A stretch of 13,366 nt of DNA from Hawksworthiomyces lignivorus (GCA_002917075.1 NTMA01000182.1:1-13366), one strand, 5' to 3'; shown: positions 1 through 8,640, numbered from the stretch's first letter. Notes: generated by a model not told the origin, from the letters alone. Translations and numbers: made by a program.

Positions 1-1735
1 CCAGCCGCAGCTTGGCCACCTTGGCGGCCTGGACGGCCAGCAGCTGGCGCGCGAACGCGGCGCGCAGGTCGTCCAGCAGCGCGGCCGGGTCGAGCTTGCT
101 GCTACTGCTGCCGGGCGCGGCCGCCGCCGCGGCGCGGCCGCCGTCGCGGATCCACAGGCGCAGCACGCGCGTGCGCAGCTCCACGATCGCGGCGAGGTCG
201 CCCTGGTGGCGGCGGCGGCGGCCCCGGCCATGGCCCGCTCGGCCCGCCAGCGCCCGCCGCAGGCCCGCCAGCACGACCTCGCCGCCGCGCTGCGCCCACT
301 GCGCCAGCGCCAGGCGCGCCTGCTCGGCGCCTCCTCCTCCACCACTTCCGCTACCTGCCGTCCCCAGGTCGTCGTGCGGCAGGTACGGCTTAAAGTAGCG
401 CACGTCGTCGCCACACCAGCGCGCCCACACGTCCAGCCTCAGGCCCTCGACTCCGCGCAGCGCCGGGTCGTCCAGCAGCGCCGTCTGCCGCAGCGCCCGC
501 AGCGCGTCCGGCAGCCGGTGCGGCAGCAGCGCCTGCACGTCCAGCAGCGTCCGCGTGTACAGCGCCAGGCCGCGCAGCACGTTGTCGGCCGTCCGCGCCC
601 AGGACGCCCCGACGCCGCCGTCGTCGCCGTCGTGCGGCCGGTCTTGCTGGTGGTGGTGGTGGTGGTGGTTGTTGTGTGGGTGTCCTCCTTGTGGCTCATC
701 GTCGTCGTCTTCGTCGTTGTCGTCGTCATCGTCATCTTCCTCCTCGTCTAGCGCAAACGCCACCGCCATCGCCTGGCTGCGCACGTGCAGCAGCTGCCGC
801 AGCACGTCCCGCGCGCCCGACGTCGTCGCCAGGCTGTGGGCGCACAGGGCCCGCAGCAGGTCGTCGCGGCTCGTCGCGGCGTCATTACTGCTGCTGCTTG
901 CGCCTCGCGCCTGGCCCTCCTCGTCTTCCTCATCCTCGTCGAGGAGCGGCTTTGGCGTCGCCGTCGTCGGCACCGCCCGCTCCAGGATCTCGACAATGTC
1001 CCGCAGCCGCCGCCGCAGGCTGCCGAGCGTCTTCTTGGACGCCTCGATCGACGCGTGGATCGCTGCATCGTCGACGCCCTGCTGGCCCCACAGGCGGAGC
1101 TGCTGCTGCTGCTGCGCGTGCCGCTGGGCCTTGCTCGTCTCCGCCTGCGACGACGGCTTCTCACCCAGACTCGCAATCAGCAGCCGGCTCAGCACCAGCA
1201 CTTTGGCCGCCAAGACCAGCCGCTCGCCCCACGTCTGCGGCGGCTGCTGGCCGCTGCGGCTGTACGTGACTAGAGTGTCCTTCTGCACCGTCCGCGACAG
1301 CAGCCGGCCCACCGTCCGGGCGCACGCCTCGAGGAGGTGTGCGCGCGCGGCAAGGCTCAGTCTGGCCTGCTGCTGCTGCTGCTGCTGCTTGCCCTCGCCG
1401 TCCTGGTCCACGTCTGGGTCTGGGTCCGGGTCCGCAAAGTCCGCCAGCGCGGCCACCTTGGCGCCGACCACGCCGCGGCCGCAGCGCGCACCCATGCCGG
1501 CCAGCGTGGCCTGGGCCGCCTCCATGTCGCGGCGCATCTGCACAATGGTGTCGGCGGTGCCGAGCAGCTCGCGGTACGAGCCGCCCACCTGCGTGCGCAG
1601 CCGCGCCGCCTTGTCGTCGATCTGGCCCTGCAGCGCCTTGTGGATGGCGCGGATCTGCGGCAGCGTGTTGCTCCGGGACGCAAATATCTGCGCCGAGGAC
1701 GTCAGCAAGCCGACGTCCGGGTCGGAGATCGCCAT
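1..1735 (-). CDS. cog1: Conserved oligomeric Golgi complex subunit 1 (COG1), N-terminal part, truncated by window edge
   Basis: COG1 is a core subunit of the COG complex, a multisubunit tether on Golgi membranes for retrograde vesicles carrying Golgi enzymes. The minus-strand frame is open from the ATG at 1735 to the left edge: 578 codons, no stop, no visible intron. Residues about 15-100 resemble the Vps51/EXO84/COG1 N-terminal domain, including QIRAIHKALQ (27-36) and YRELLGTADTIVQMRRDM (54-71), the typical COG1 helical signature. Family members have a helical-rod architecture, and much of the visible remainder reads as Leu/Ala/Arg-rich helix. It is interrupted by low-complexity inserts: Asp/Pro-rich near 100-115, Gln7 at 117-123, an acidic run at 330-347 and His6 at 357-362, plus Gly/Ser- and Arg-rich stretches further on. 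The start is the first ATG; the leader contains no other ATG for about 300 nt upstream. The C-terminus lies outside the window. Family call is firm from the N-terminal motif; the middle alone would not identify it. Confidence 0.85.
   Translation of the reverse strand, partial: MAISDPDVGLLTSSAQIFASRSNTLPQIRAIHKALQGQIDDKAARLRTQVGGSYRELLGTADTIVQMRRDMEAAQATLAGMGARCGRGVVGAKVAALADFADPDPDPDVDQDGEGKQQQQQQQARLSLAARAHLLEACARTVGRLLSRTVQKDTLVTYSRSGQQPPQTWGERLVLAAKVLVLSRLLIASLGEKPSSQAETSKAQRHAQQQQQLRLWGQQGVDDAAIHASIEASKKTLGSLRRRLRDIVEILERAVPTTATPKPLLDEDEEDEEGQARGASSSSNDAATSRDDLLRALCAHSLATTSGARDVLRQLLHVRSQAMAVAFALDEEEDDDDDDNDEDDDDEPQGGHPHNNHHHHHHQQDRPHDGDDGGVGASWARTADNVLRGLALYTRTLLDVQALLPHRLPDALRALRQTALLDDPALRGVEGLRLDVWARWCGDDVRYFKPYLPHDDLGTAGSGSGGGGGAEQARLALAQWAQRGGEVVLAGLRRALAGRAGHGRGRRRRHQGDLAAIVELRTRVLRLWIRDGGRAAAAAAPGSSSSKLDPAALLDDLRAAFARQLLAVQAAKVAKLRL
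650..748 (-). repeat. Acidic run plus His6 low-complexity insert in cog1
   Basis: On the minus strand, 695-748 encode 18 residues of which 17 are Asp or Glu (residues 330-347, one Asn at 340). After a short Pro/Gly/His/Asn linker, six GTG units at 650-667 encode His6 (residues 357-362). The DNA is nearly pure GTC/ATC/CTC and then GTG triplets, so this looks like microsatellite expansion inside the gene that keeps frame. It probably forms a disordered loop between helical parts of the tether subunit. Any metal or charge-based role is speculation. Confidence 0.9.
1367..1387 (-). repeat. CAG trinucleotide run encoding Gln7 in cog1
   Basis: Seven uninterrupted CTG units on the plus strand are read as seven CAG (Gln) codons on the minus strand, residues 117-123 of COG1, just after an Asp/Pro-rich segment. 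A second, shorter Gln run (CTG units near 1100-1113) lies further along the same protein. Pure codon repetition suggests slippage expansion and likely length polymorphism between isolates. Confidence 0.9.
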
Positions 1736-2478
1736 CGCGGGAAGGGGGGGGGGGAATTGGTGAAGCCCAGATGGCAGAGATAAATGCAGTAGATGTTCTG
1801 GTACAGAAATTGATGTGAATTGAGTAGAGATTGGAGACTTGAGAGATCTCGCAAGCTGCCAGTCTTACGTACTGGGAGATGAATTGTGGTGACGTTTTTG
1901 GGTGGTTGTGAATGCGTGTACAGTGCCGTACTACAGTGCCAAATGGCCACGAATTCGATCTCCGTTGGCTGCCCCCACACGCTGCCACTTTGGAGCTGTC
2001 CCTCCCAAACAGCAAACGAGGCTCGCCAACTCTACGAACATACAGCTTCTTACAAGGTGAGAACGGCATCTGGCTCTATATTAGTTTCACGTTTGGCTGG
2101 AATGATCCCCCCTTTCGAAAGCATGAGTCGAGATCAGAGGCCAACAGTATCACAAACAGCTACAAAGTAGCTCTGGCCAGGTAGATTAACACAGGCACTG
2201 TCTGTTAATTTGTGGCAGGAAGTAAAATGTTGTCGTATGCGTCTTCCCTGTAGGCCAGAAAGCACGTCAAGCGACAGCTCGCTGACAGCACTGGGGGAAT
2301 TCATACTTGTTGAGCTGAGATGAATACAAAACAGCAATTGTGCCAAGACTGGAAGTACACGTACAAGGCAAAAGTCGCCAAGCACCTTTCAATGAAATGA
2401 ATTGCCCGATAAGCTAATATGATGTAACCAAGAACTGTCCCAATGAAACCATGCATTACTCGCTGAAAATGAGGCGCA
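1736..2478. other. Spacer between BSP-family gene and cog1 (both minus strand)
   Basis: This 743-bp spacer should carry the cog1 promoter and leader (towards 1736) and the 3' untranslated region of the BSP gene (towards 2478). Base composition drops well below that of the flanking coding regions. Short open frames here (for example on the plus strand at 1886-2184) have no recognisable product and no coding-like codon bias. Read on the minus strand, no ATG occurs from about 2039 down to the cog1 start, consistent with a clean leader. An AT-rich TATA-like patch lies near 2074-2080. No RNA gene, repeat element or clear AATAAA signal was seen. Confidence 0.5.
1744..1754 (-). repeat. C11 homopolymer in cog1 leader
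   Basis: Eleven consecutive G on the plus strand, hence C11 on the coding strand, lie at positions -9 to -19 relative to the cog1 ATG. It is within the presumed 5' untranslated leader. Such runs are prone to slippage and to sequencing error. Confidence 0.9.
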
Positions 2479-3456
2479 CTACGCTGTCGTGTCCTCGCCA
2501 GCCTCGCCCGACGCCTCCGGCCGCCCATGCTTGACGGCGTCGACGTAGTCCGCCCACAGGTCCTCGACGGTGTGCCCCAGCTGCCCCTTCCAGAAGGCGT
2601 CGGCCTCGTAGCGGGCAGTCCGCAGCGCTTCGTTGATGCGGCGCACAGTGCCGTCGCCGAAGCGGTGCTCGAGGTAGTCGAGGAAATAGGCGGTGTGCTG
2701 GTAGCCGCCGTCCCAGCGGCCGACGGCGGCGGGCTCGCGCTTCCAGTGGGGCGGCTCGAGGGCGCAGCGCAGGCGGACCCAATCAGCGACGCCCTCGATC
2801 AAGCCACCGGGGGCGGCGCCCAGGCCGTTCCACTGGTAGCAGTGGACCAGCTCGTGGGTCAGCACGCCAGCGATCTCGGCCGTGGCCCGCGACGCGGGGC
2901 GGATGCCCGCAATGTACGACAGGCTAAAGTGGATCTCCTTGTGGTCGCCGTCCAGCTCGGACCCCGTCGTGTAGGCCACGCCGCCCATGTCGCGCAGGAT
3001 CACCGTCACCGACCGCGTCGGCGGCACGTGCGTCGCCGGGTCCTTGTACCAAAAGTTGCGCCCGTACAGCAGCCGCTGCACGTTGCCCACCGCCGACCGC
3101 AGCACCGCCGCCGCGTTCACCGCGCCCAGGAACACGTCCGCCCCCGCGTGCTGCACGTCGCGGATCTCCAGCCGCAGCTTCGGCTGCGGGTACTCGGGCG
3201 GCTCTGTCACGCCGCCGCTGCCAGACGCCGGCGCCTCCTGGCTCCCGCTGCCCTCTGCTGCAGCCTCACCGCTACCAGAAGCTGGAGGCGGCACCGGCGT
3301 CGGCTCTGGCGCCTGCGCTACAGCAGTAGTCGTCGCTGCTCCTGACGACGCCGTCGGTCTGTCAGCACCCTCTGCAGCAGATGTCTTGGTCATGAGCACC
3401 ATGTTAAGGCGGGCATCCGCCGGGGTGGCTGCGTCGTCGGGAGAGCGAAACGCCAT
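2479..3456 (-). CDS. Plant basic secretory protein (BSP)-family protein, putative zinc metalloprotease, no signal peptide
   Basis: A complete 325-aa frame from ATG at 3456 (G at -3 and G at +4) to TAG at 2479-2481. Residues 1-90 are low complexity (Ala, Ser, Gly, Pro, Glu), with the motif PASGSG occurring twice. Residues about 92-310 match the BSP fold family: HELVHCYQWNGLG (201-213) supplies the HExxH zinc motif, and GLIEGVADWVRL (218-229) is the second family hallmark. In the latter, E221 and D225 form an ExxxD pattern like the third-ligand motif of gluzincin proteases; that assignment is my inference. The C-terminal part keeps aromatic positions GGYQHTAYFLDYLE (250-263) and LWADY (300-304). 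Plant members are secreted and pathogenesis-linked, but here the N-terminus (MAFRSPDDAATP) is polar with no hydrophobic signal core, so a cytosolic or unconventionally exported protein is likely. Later in-frame Met19 and Met22 are alternative starts. Fungal substrate and role are unknown. Confidence 0.85.
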   Translation of the reverse strand: MAFRSPDDAATPADARLNMVLMTKTSAAEGADRPTASSGAATTTAVAQAPEPTPVPPPASGSGEAAAEGSGSQEAPASGSGGVTEPPEYPQPKLRLEIRDVQHAGADVFLGAVNAAAVLRSAVGNVQRLLYGRNFWYKDPATHVPPTRSVTVILRDMGGVAYTTGSELDGDHKEIHFSLSYIAGIRPASRATAEIAGVLTHELVHCYQWNGLGAAPGGLIEGVADWVRLRCALEPPHWKREPAAVGRWDGGYQHTAYFLDYLEHRFGDGTVRRINEALRTARYEADAFWKGQLGHTVEDLWADYVDAVKHGRPEASGEAGEDTTA

Positions 3457-4723
3457 GGCACAAAGATAGATTAACTTGTCTGCTAATATCCCGCCGTGGG
3501 ACAGAACGCGCCAAGATCAGATGCGTAATACGTGGTGTACACAACCAGCAGAGCGCGATGAATGAGATGAGGTGAGAGAGGGATCGTCCCGTGGCAATCA
3601 ACCATTCAATATAAAGATACGCTTTGGGCGCCTTGTGTCCTTTAAGACAGGCATGCAGTACTCCGTATCTGGCACTACCAGTAATACGATGCCGTTGATA
3701 TAGCGATGTTTAGGGAGAATGTATTGGATACCTACGGCAGCTGCTGGGCTAGGGCTACTGCCTGGCCCAAACAGCTCTAGCGCTTGGCCTGCGCTGCCTG
3801 GTATGCCTGCATTCGGTAAACTGCGGGGCAGCCAGCGGTCGTCTTAGCGTGTGCAAGTACTGAGTACAAAAGGGGGCCAAAGGGATAAGGTTGCGACAGT
3901 GCTACCCCGCTAATGAAATAACGCGTAAAAAAGTACAGAGTTGAGCCAAACACGCTGTGTGTTTAGAGTGCATATGTACTTTACGTGCACTTTTTTTTTA
4001 TTTTATTTTGTTTTTTGCTACGGCAACAGCAGCAAAGACGCGGCTGAGCTGTTACGGGAAAGAGCAACCAGCCGGGTTTAATTGGCGGCAGGAGCAACCA
4101 ACAGGTACCACCAAAGAGGCACTACCACAAAAAAAAAAGGAGAAAAGGGGAAGGAGCGAAGGGACAGGCTAGGCAGAGCAATGCCAAACATGCCGTGCCG
4201 GGTTGTTCTTTCTTGTTTGGGCCATCGAAGTTAAGACGCCCTGCACTTTCTCTCCCGAAATTTATTTTGTCTATTTTATTTTATTCTTCTGTATTCTGGT
4301 GATCTTCTTCTTCTTCTTCTTCTCTGATATCTCTGCTCTCCTCTTCTCTCTTTTTCCACATACATCACTAATCCCATATCTTGGTTCCCCTTTGTCTCCC
4401 CTCCACCCCCTTCCCCACTTCAAACGCTCGCCTCTGTAGTACCGCTGCGCGTGGGTTTATAGCTTGTGTGTGTGTGGCCTGGTCCACTCCCGTCGCGTCT
4501 TCTCCGTCATCATCTCCTGACCCGGAACGGCCCTCGTTCCTGAACCAAACCAACAACCAACAAACCAGGGGATAGACTCTATTTGAGAACCAGAATCAAT
4601 TGTGTGCCCTCACCCCGCGACTCAGCTGCACAGCCGGCCGAATCGCCAATCCAGACGAGCGCGCCCCGTCGTCGCGCTTCCCCCCCTTCCTCTTCTACCC
4701 TCTCGGCCTCCCCCCCTTTTCCG
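3457..4723. promoter_or_regulatory. Divergent promoter region between BSP-family gene and stu1
   Basis: This 1267-bp region must contain the promoters and leaders of two genes transcribed away from each other. On the BSP side the minus strand has no ATG between 3602 and the start at 3456, and an AT-rich TATA-like patch lies at 3608-3615, about 155 nt upstream; it could be read in either direction. The middle holds GTAC-type short palindromes (3857-3867, GTACT-G-AGTAC) and A- or T-rich runs. On the stu1 side, 4193-4723 has no ATG on the plus strand and is rich in pyrimidine tracts (4300-4440), then CAAC/CAAAC-type sequence (4550-4570) and C/T tracts up to the start. CT-rich tracts of this type are common around transcription starts in filamentous fungi. 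Exact start sites cannot be assigned. Confidence 0.6.
4304..4322 (+). repeat. CTT microsatellite in stu1 upstream region
   Basis: Six CTT units plus one base (19 nt), embedded in a longer pyrimidine-rich stretch about 400 nt before the stu1 start codon. It could be part of a pyrimidine-rich core promoter, or simply a slippage-prone tract. Confidence 0.85.
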
Positions 4724-7700
4724 ATGGCCGATAAGATCACCATCGACCAGGTCAACGAGTTGCTCGCCGTCCTCCGGACCGACGCTTCTGTCGACGCCAA
4801 GGTTCAGGCTGTAACAGCTGCCAAATCCGGCATCAAGCAGCACAATGTGCCCGACAATACCATCCCCGTCCTCTTTGAGGCCCTCCGCACGGCCTCTACT
4901 TCACAGCATGCCGCGCTCGTCAATGCCGGCTTCACCGCGCTGAACCACCTGATAACACGCCTGTCCCGCCAAGAGCCCAAGTTTCTGATCAAGGAGGCTG
5001 CGCGGACGCTGCCCGTCATTGTCGAGAAGCTCGGCGATCAAAAGGAAAAATACCGCACCCTCGCCCAGCAGTCGCTCGTCACCCTGTACCAGTCTGCTCC
5101 CATGGACGTCGAGCGCTCCATCCGGAACACCGCCATGACCGGCAAGAACCCGCGCGCTAAGGAGGCTAGCATGCAGTGGCTGCTGCAGATGAACCAGGAG
5201 CACGGGCTGCAGTTCCGCGCCTACGTGCCCGTGCTGATGGAGCTGCTCGAGGACGCCGACGGCATGGTGCGCGACGCCGCCAAGCTGACCGTCATCGAGC
5301 TCTTCCGGGAGGCGCCCAACGCCGCCAAGACAGACCTGAAGAAGCAGCTGAAAAACTTCAAAGTGCGCCCGGCAATCGAGCAGGCCATCGTCAAGGAGCT
5401 GGCTCCCATGTCCTCGTCTGCCCCCGCCGCTGCCGATCCCATTCCGCGCCCAGAGTCATCCCGCGCCGTGCGCCCTCAGCCCTCGGCCAGCTTGGCCGCA
5501 AGTGTCTCATCGCTGCCGGCCGAGCGCCCCATCACGCCCATGCCCGACTCCGCCGGCCGCTCGGAGCAGGTCGAGCCCACGTACGTCAACACCCAGCGCG
5601 AGCTCGACGATATATTTAAGGAGATGCACATCTGGTTCGAGGGGAAAGAGACGGAACAGAACTGGCTGAAGCGCGAGGAGAGCGTCACCAAGCTGCGCCG
5701 CCTCATGGCCGGCAATGCGCTCGACTACCCGGAGGCCTTCCTTGCTGGCGTCCGGGCGATGCTCGACGGCATCATCAAGGCCATGATTTCGCTGCGCACC
5801 AGTCTGTGCAAAGAAGGCTGCAGCCTGATCCAAGACCTGGCTAACATCTGCGGCCCCGCCATTGATCCCATGGTCGAGATTCTGTTGCAGACCCTCATCA
5901 AGCTGTCGGCCGGCACCAAAAAGATCAGCTCCCAGCTTGCTAACACGACCGTCGATGCCATCGTTGGCAAGGTCACCTACAACACGCGCATCCTGCAGCA
6001 TATCTGGGGGGCGGTCCAGGACAAGAACGTCCAACCGCGCACGTATGCGGCCGGGTGGCTGAAGACCCTCCTGAACCGAGAAGCCCGCCACAAGGAGCGC
6101 GTCGAGCACACCGGCGGCCTCGAGCTGATCGAGAAGTGCATCAAGAAGGGCTTGCTTGATCCCAACCCGGGTGTTCGCGAGCGCATGCGTGCCACATATT
6201 GGGTCTTCGCCGGCATCTGGGCCGCAAGAGCAGAGACCATCATGACCAACCTCGATGCGCAGGCCCAGAAGCTGCTGCAGAACGATCCCAACAACCCCAA
6301 TTCGCCAAAGCGCTCCGGAAGCAGCGCTGCTCCTCCTGCCGTCCGCCCTAATCTAGGACTCTCCAAGAGCACAGTCGGCGGCGGCTCCAAACCGTCGCTT
6401 CGTGAAACAATGATGGCAAAGAGAAAGGAAGCTCTCGCGTCGCGCAACCTGCCTGCGAGACCGGGGTCCGCCATGTCTCACTTCTCTCCTGTGCGGACCG
6501 CCTCCGGCTCGTCTACGGCGGCGGCTGCTTCTTCGACGGCGGCGGCGGCAACGGCAACGACAACGACCACTGGTACCTCATTTGGACGGCAAAGAGCAGA
6601 AGGCGGTGTAGGTGGCGGTCTCTCTGTAGCTCCGGTGCGTCCCGCCAGGCGGAGACCCGAGCTGCATGCGCGACCGGCAACTGCTGGACCGTATTCCGTG
6701 CGCACTCATGACCACCCTTCGCTGGAGCAGTCCAGCCCTCCGGAGACGTTTCGCACCAAGTCTGCCATCACTCCCAAGGCATTGGCAGCCACTCCTAAGC
6801 GGACAGCGGCAAGGCCACGGCCGGGTCACCAGTCCACCGTCAGCGACTCCAACCTGGTAACGCCGTCGCGTGCAGCTGCTGGTGGTCCGGCAGCAAAGCC
6901 AGCAGCCGCGGCAGCAGCAACATCATCGCCGCGGGGCAGTCCCTCGAAACCCAAGCCTGGAGCCCGCGTAGGCGGCCCAGCACCGGCACCGGCGGCAATA
7001 AAGGCACCCGGCCCTCCCAAGACAGGAAGCCCGGCGAGGCCGCGTGCCGGCACGGGTTCCTCCAGCAGCGCTGCACAGCAACAGCACGAGCGGGCTGTCA
7101 CGCCAACATCGCCAACACCCACGAAGCCACTTGAAGGGAGACACATTGTCGGCGAGACCGGCGACGGCGTGCTGGGCAACAAGATGTCGTCGCCGCCTCT
7201 GAAGGTCTATGAAGACCCATTCACCGACGATCAATCCACGCCGAAGGCGGCGGCCTCGGCGTTTGCCCCCACCGCGTTGGAAGACAAGCCCATCAACGAA
7301 GACGCCGGAAATCTGCACGCGCGCCTGCCAGACGGGGCTGCCACGCAGCCTGCGGTAGATGGTTTGGCAGCATCACCCATTGACGGGGTGCAGCTCAATC
7401 CGGTAGCCGCTGCTGCCGCGGCGGGTGTCTTCCCGACGTCGCCCGAGAAGGCCAGGCAGAACGCGCGCCTGCTGGACAGTGGCATCACCAAAGTCAAGGC
7501 TCAGGCGCTGGATGTGCACGGCTTCCGCAAGCTGCAGGGGATCATCCGCGACGCCAGTAGTGGTGGGGAAGCCAAGCTAGCGAGCCCGACCATCCTCCTC
7601 ACCGACGAGCGCTTCGACGCGCTGCTGCTGGGCCTCTTTGCGTACCTCGAGGCGCACGTCACCAACGTGGCGCCCGAGAAGGCCCAGGACGTCAAGGCCC

Positions 7701-8317
7701 AGATCCTGGCCACCATCAAGCTGCTGCTCAAGAAAGCCCGCACCAGCTTCCAGCCGCACATCTCGCGCGGCCTCGAGGCCCTGCTGGCCGCCCGCGCCGG
7801 CTACGACGCCCGCACCCACATCGTGGCGGGGCTCGAGCTGCTGGCCGACGAGCTGGTCGCCCTCGGCGACGCCGCCGAGATCTCTCTGGTGCTGACGCGT
7901 GCGCTATGCCCGCCGCTGCCGCCTCCGCCAGCATCGGCGGCAACGGCGACGGCGACAGCGACCCCGCCCCTGGCGACCTCTCCCCACTCCCTGAGCATGG
8001 GCCTGCACGTGCTCAAGGCGCTCGTGGACGCGCACCCGCACTTCCAGCCGGCCGACGCCGAGCTGGCGGCGCTGGCCTCGCTAGCCCAGCGCTGCCTCGA
8101 GAGCAGCGAGTCCGGCGTGCGCATGGACGCCGTCCAGCTGTGCGTCGCCCTGCACGAGCGCGTCGGCGACGCCCGCTTCTGGGCCGCCCTGCAGGGCGTC
8201 CGCGACGACCCCAAGAGCCTCATCACCTACTACATTGTCAAGCGGCAGCGCGAGCTGGGCGTTGTCGGTGCCGGGACCGGCGTCGCCGGCGTAGCGATGC
8301 CCTCGCCGGTGCGGTGA
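4724..8317 (+). CDS. stu1: CLASP-family microtubule-binding protein Stu1
   Basis: A complete 1197-aa, single-exon gene. CLASP/Stu1 proteins bind microtubule lattices, plus ends and kinetochores and rescue shrinking microtubules; they are needed for spindle integrity. Order of parts: an N-terminal TOG/HEAT array at about 4-226 (MADKITIDQVNELLAVLR onwards); a second TOG domain, the classic CLASP_N domain, at about 290-520, including NWLKREESVTKLRRLM (313-328) and the YWVFAGIWA segment near 492; a long basic Ser/Pro/Ala/Thr-rich linker at about 525-905 with many SP and TP sites, expected to contact microtubules and be a kinase target; and a C-terminal helical domain at about 915-1183, interrupted near 1063-1088 by a Pro/Ala/Thr insert. 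The start at 4724 is the first ATG in the frame; the open frame upstream lacks any ATG. No [ST]xIP end-binding motif is present. Length fits filamentous-fungal CLASPs. Confidence 0.93.
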   Translation: MADKITIDQVNELLAVLRTDASVDAKVQAVTAAKSGIKQHNVPDNTIPVLFEALRTASTSQHAALVNAGFTALNHLITRLSRQEPKFLIKEAARTLPVIVEKLGDQKEKYRTLAQQSLVTLYQSAPMDVERSIRNTAMTGKNPRAKEASMQWLLQMNQEHGLQFRAYVPVLMELLEDADGMVRDAAKLTVIELFREAPNAAKTDLKKQLKNFKVRPAIEQAIVKELAPMSSSAPAAADPIPRPESSRAVRPQPSASLAASVSSLPAERPITPMPDSAGRSEQVEPTYVNTQRELDDIFKEMHIWFEGKETEQNWLKREESVTKLRRLMAGNALDYPEAFLAGVRAMLDGIIKAMISLRTSLCKEGCSLIQDLANICGPAIDPMVEILLQTLIKLSAGTKKISSQLANTTVDAIVGKVTYNTRILQHIWGAVQDKNVQPRTYAAGWLKTLLNREARHKERVEHTGGLELIEKCIKKGLLDPNPGVRERMRATYWVFAGIWAARAETIMTNLDAQAQKLLQNDPNNPNSPKRSGSSAAPPAVRPNLGLSKSTVGGGSKPSLRETMMAKRKEALASRNLPARPGSAMSHFSPVRTASGSSTAAAASSTAAAATATTTTTGTSFGRQRAEGGVGGGLSVAPVRPARRRPELHARPATAGPYSVRTHDHPSLEQSSPPETFRTKSAITPKALAATPKRTAARPRPGHQSTVSDSNLVTPSRAAAGGPAAKPAAAAAATSSPRGSPSKPKPGARVGGPAPAPAAIKAPGPPKTGSPARPRAGTGSSSSAAQQQHERAVTPTSPTPTKPLEGRHIVGETGDGVLGNKMSSPPLKVYEDPFTDDQSTPKAAASAFAPTALEDKPINEDAGNLHARLPDGAATQPAVDGLAASPIDGVQLNPVAAAAAAGVFPTSPEKARQNARLLDSGITKVKAQALDVHGFRKLQGIIRDASSGGEAKLASPTILLTDERFDALLLGLFAYLEAHVTNVAPEKAQDVKAQILATIKLLLKKARTSFQPHISRGLEALLAARAGYDARTHIVAGLELLADELVALGDAAEISLVLTRALCPPLPPPPASAATATATATPPLATSPHSLSMGLHVLKALVDAHPHFQPADAELAALASLAQRCLESSESGVRMDAVQLCVALHERVGDARFWAALQGVRDDPKSLITYYIVKRQRELGVVGAGTGVAGVAMPSPVR

Positions 8318-8640
8318 GCGGCATGCTCCGAGGAGGAAGAGCCTAGTCCATGACAAGAGGCAGGCTCGGGTGTTTGTTTACAAGTCTTTCTTTTTTTTTT
8401 CAATTCATTGCAGGCGTCCGTGGAGAAAAGGGAATTTAGGGGAGCAAAATAGGGAGAGGGCAAGCAAGCAAAAGGTTATCTTTTTTCTTTGTGCAAATCT
8501 TCTTTCTCTTTTCTCGGGCTCGTTGTTTCGTTTTCTGTAGTTGTTCACGTTGTAATCACACTTTTTTTTTTTTGCTAAATTATATCCTTTTTTGCCTCTT
8601 TAACTGTATAGCCATCTTGAACCAAATCAATCACAGCTGC
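8318..8640 (+). other. Probable stu1 3' untranslated and termination region
   Basis: Immediately after the stu1 stop codon the sequence turns T-rich, with T10 at 8391-8400 and T12 at 8562-8573 and an AT-rich patch at 8575-8590. This composition is typical of fungal 3' flanks. No canonical AATAAA signal was found here, so the poly(A) site is not placed. No coding frame was recognised. Confidence 0.4.

Noticed and set aside
206..1783. Long plus-strand open frames antisense to cog1 (up to 402 codons)
   Set aside because: They give homopolymer-rich translations (runs of Trp, Ser, Arg) and are explained by the GC-rich third positions and triplet repeats of the opposite coding strand.
1161..2069. 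A 302-codon minus-strand frame overlapping the cog1 start
   Set aside because: It is in a different frame from the COG1 homology, becomes Ala/Gly/Arg-rich over the cog1 coding region and has no recognisable domain.
2527..3345. A 272-codon plus-strand frame opposite the BSP-family gene
   Set aside because: It is an antisense shadow with Val/Arg/His-rich composition; the minus strand carries the HExxH family signature.
4583..4723. A possible 47-residue N-terminal extension of Stu1
   Set aside because: The extension begins at TTG and contains no ATG; family-like sequence starts exactly at the ATG at 4724, and the upstream translation is Ser/Pro/Arg-rich leader-like.
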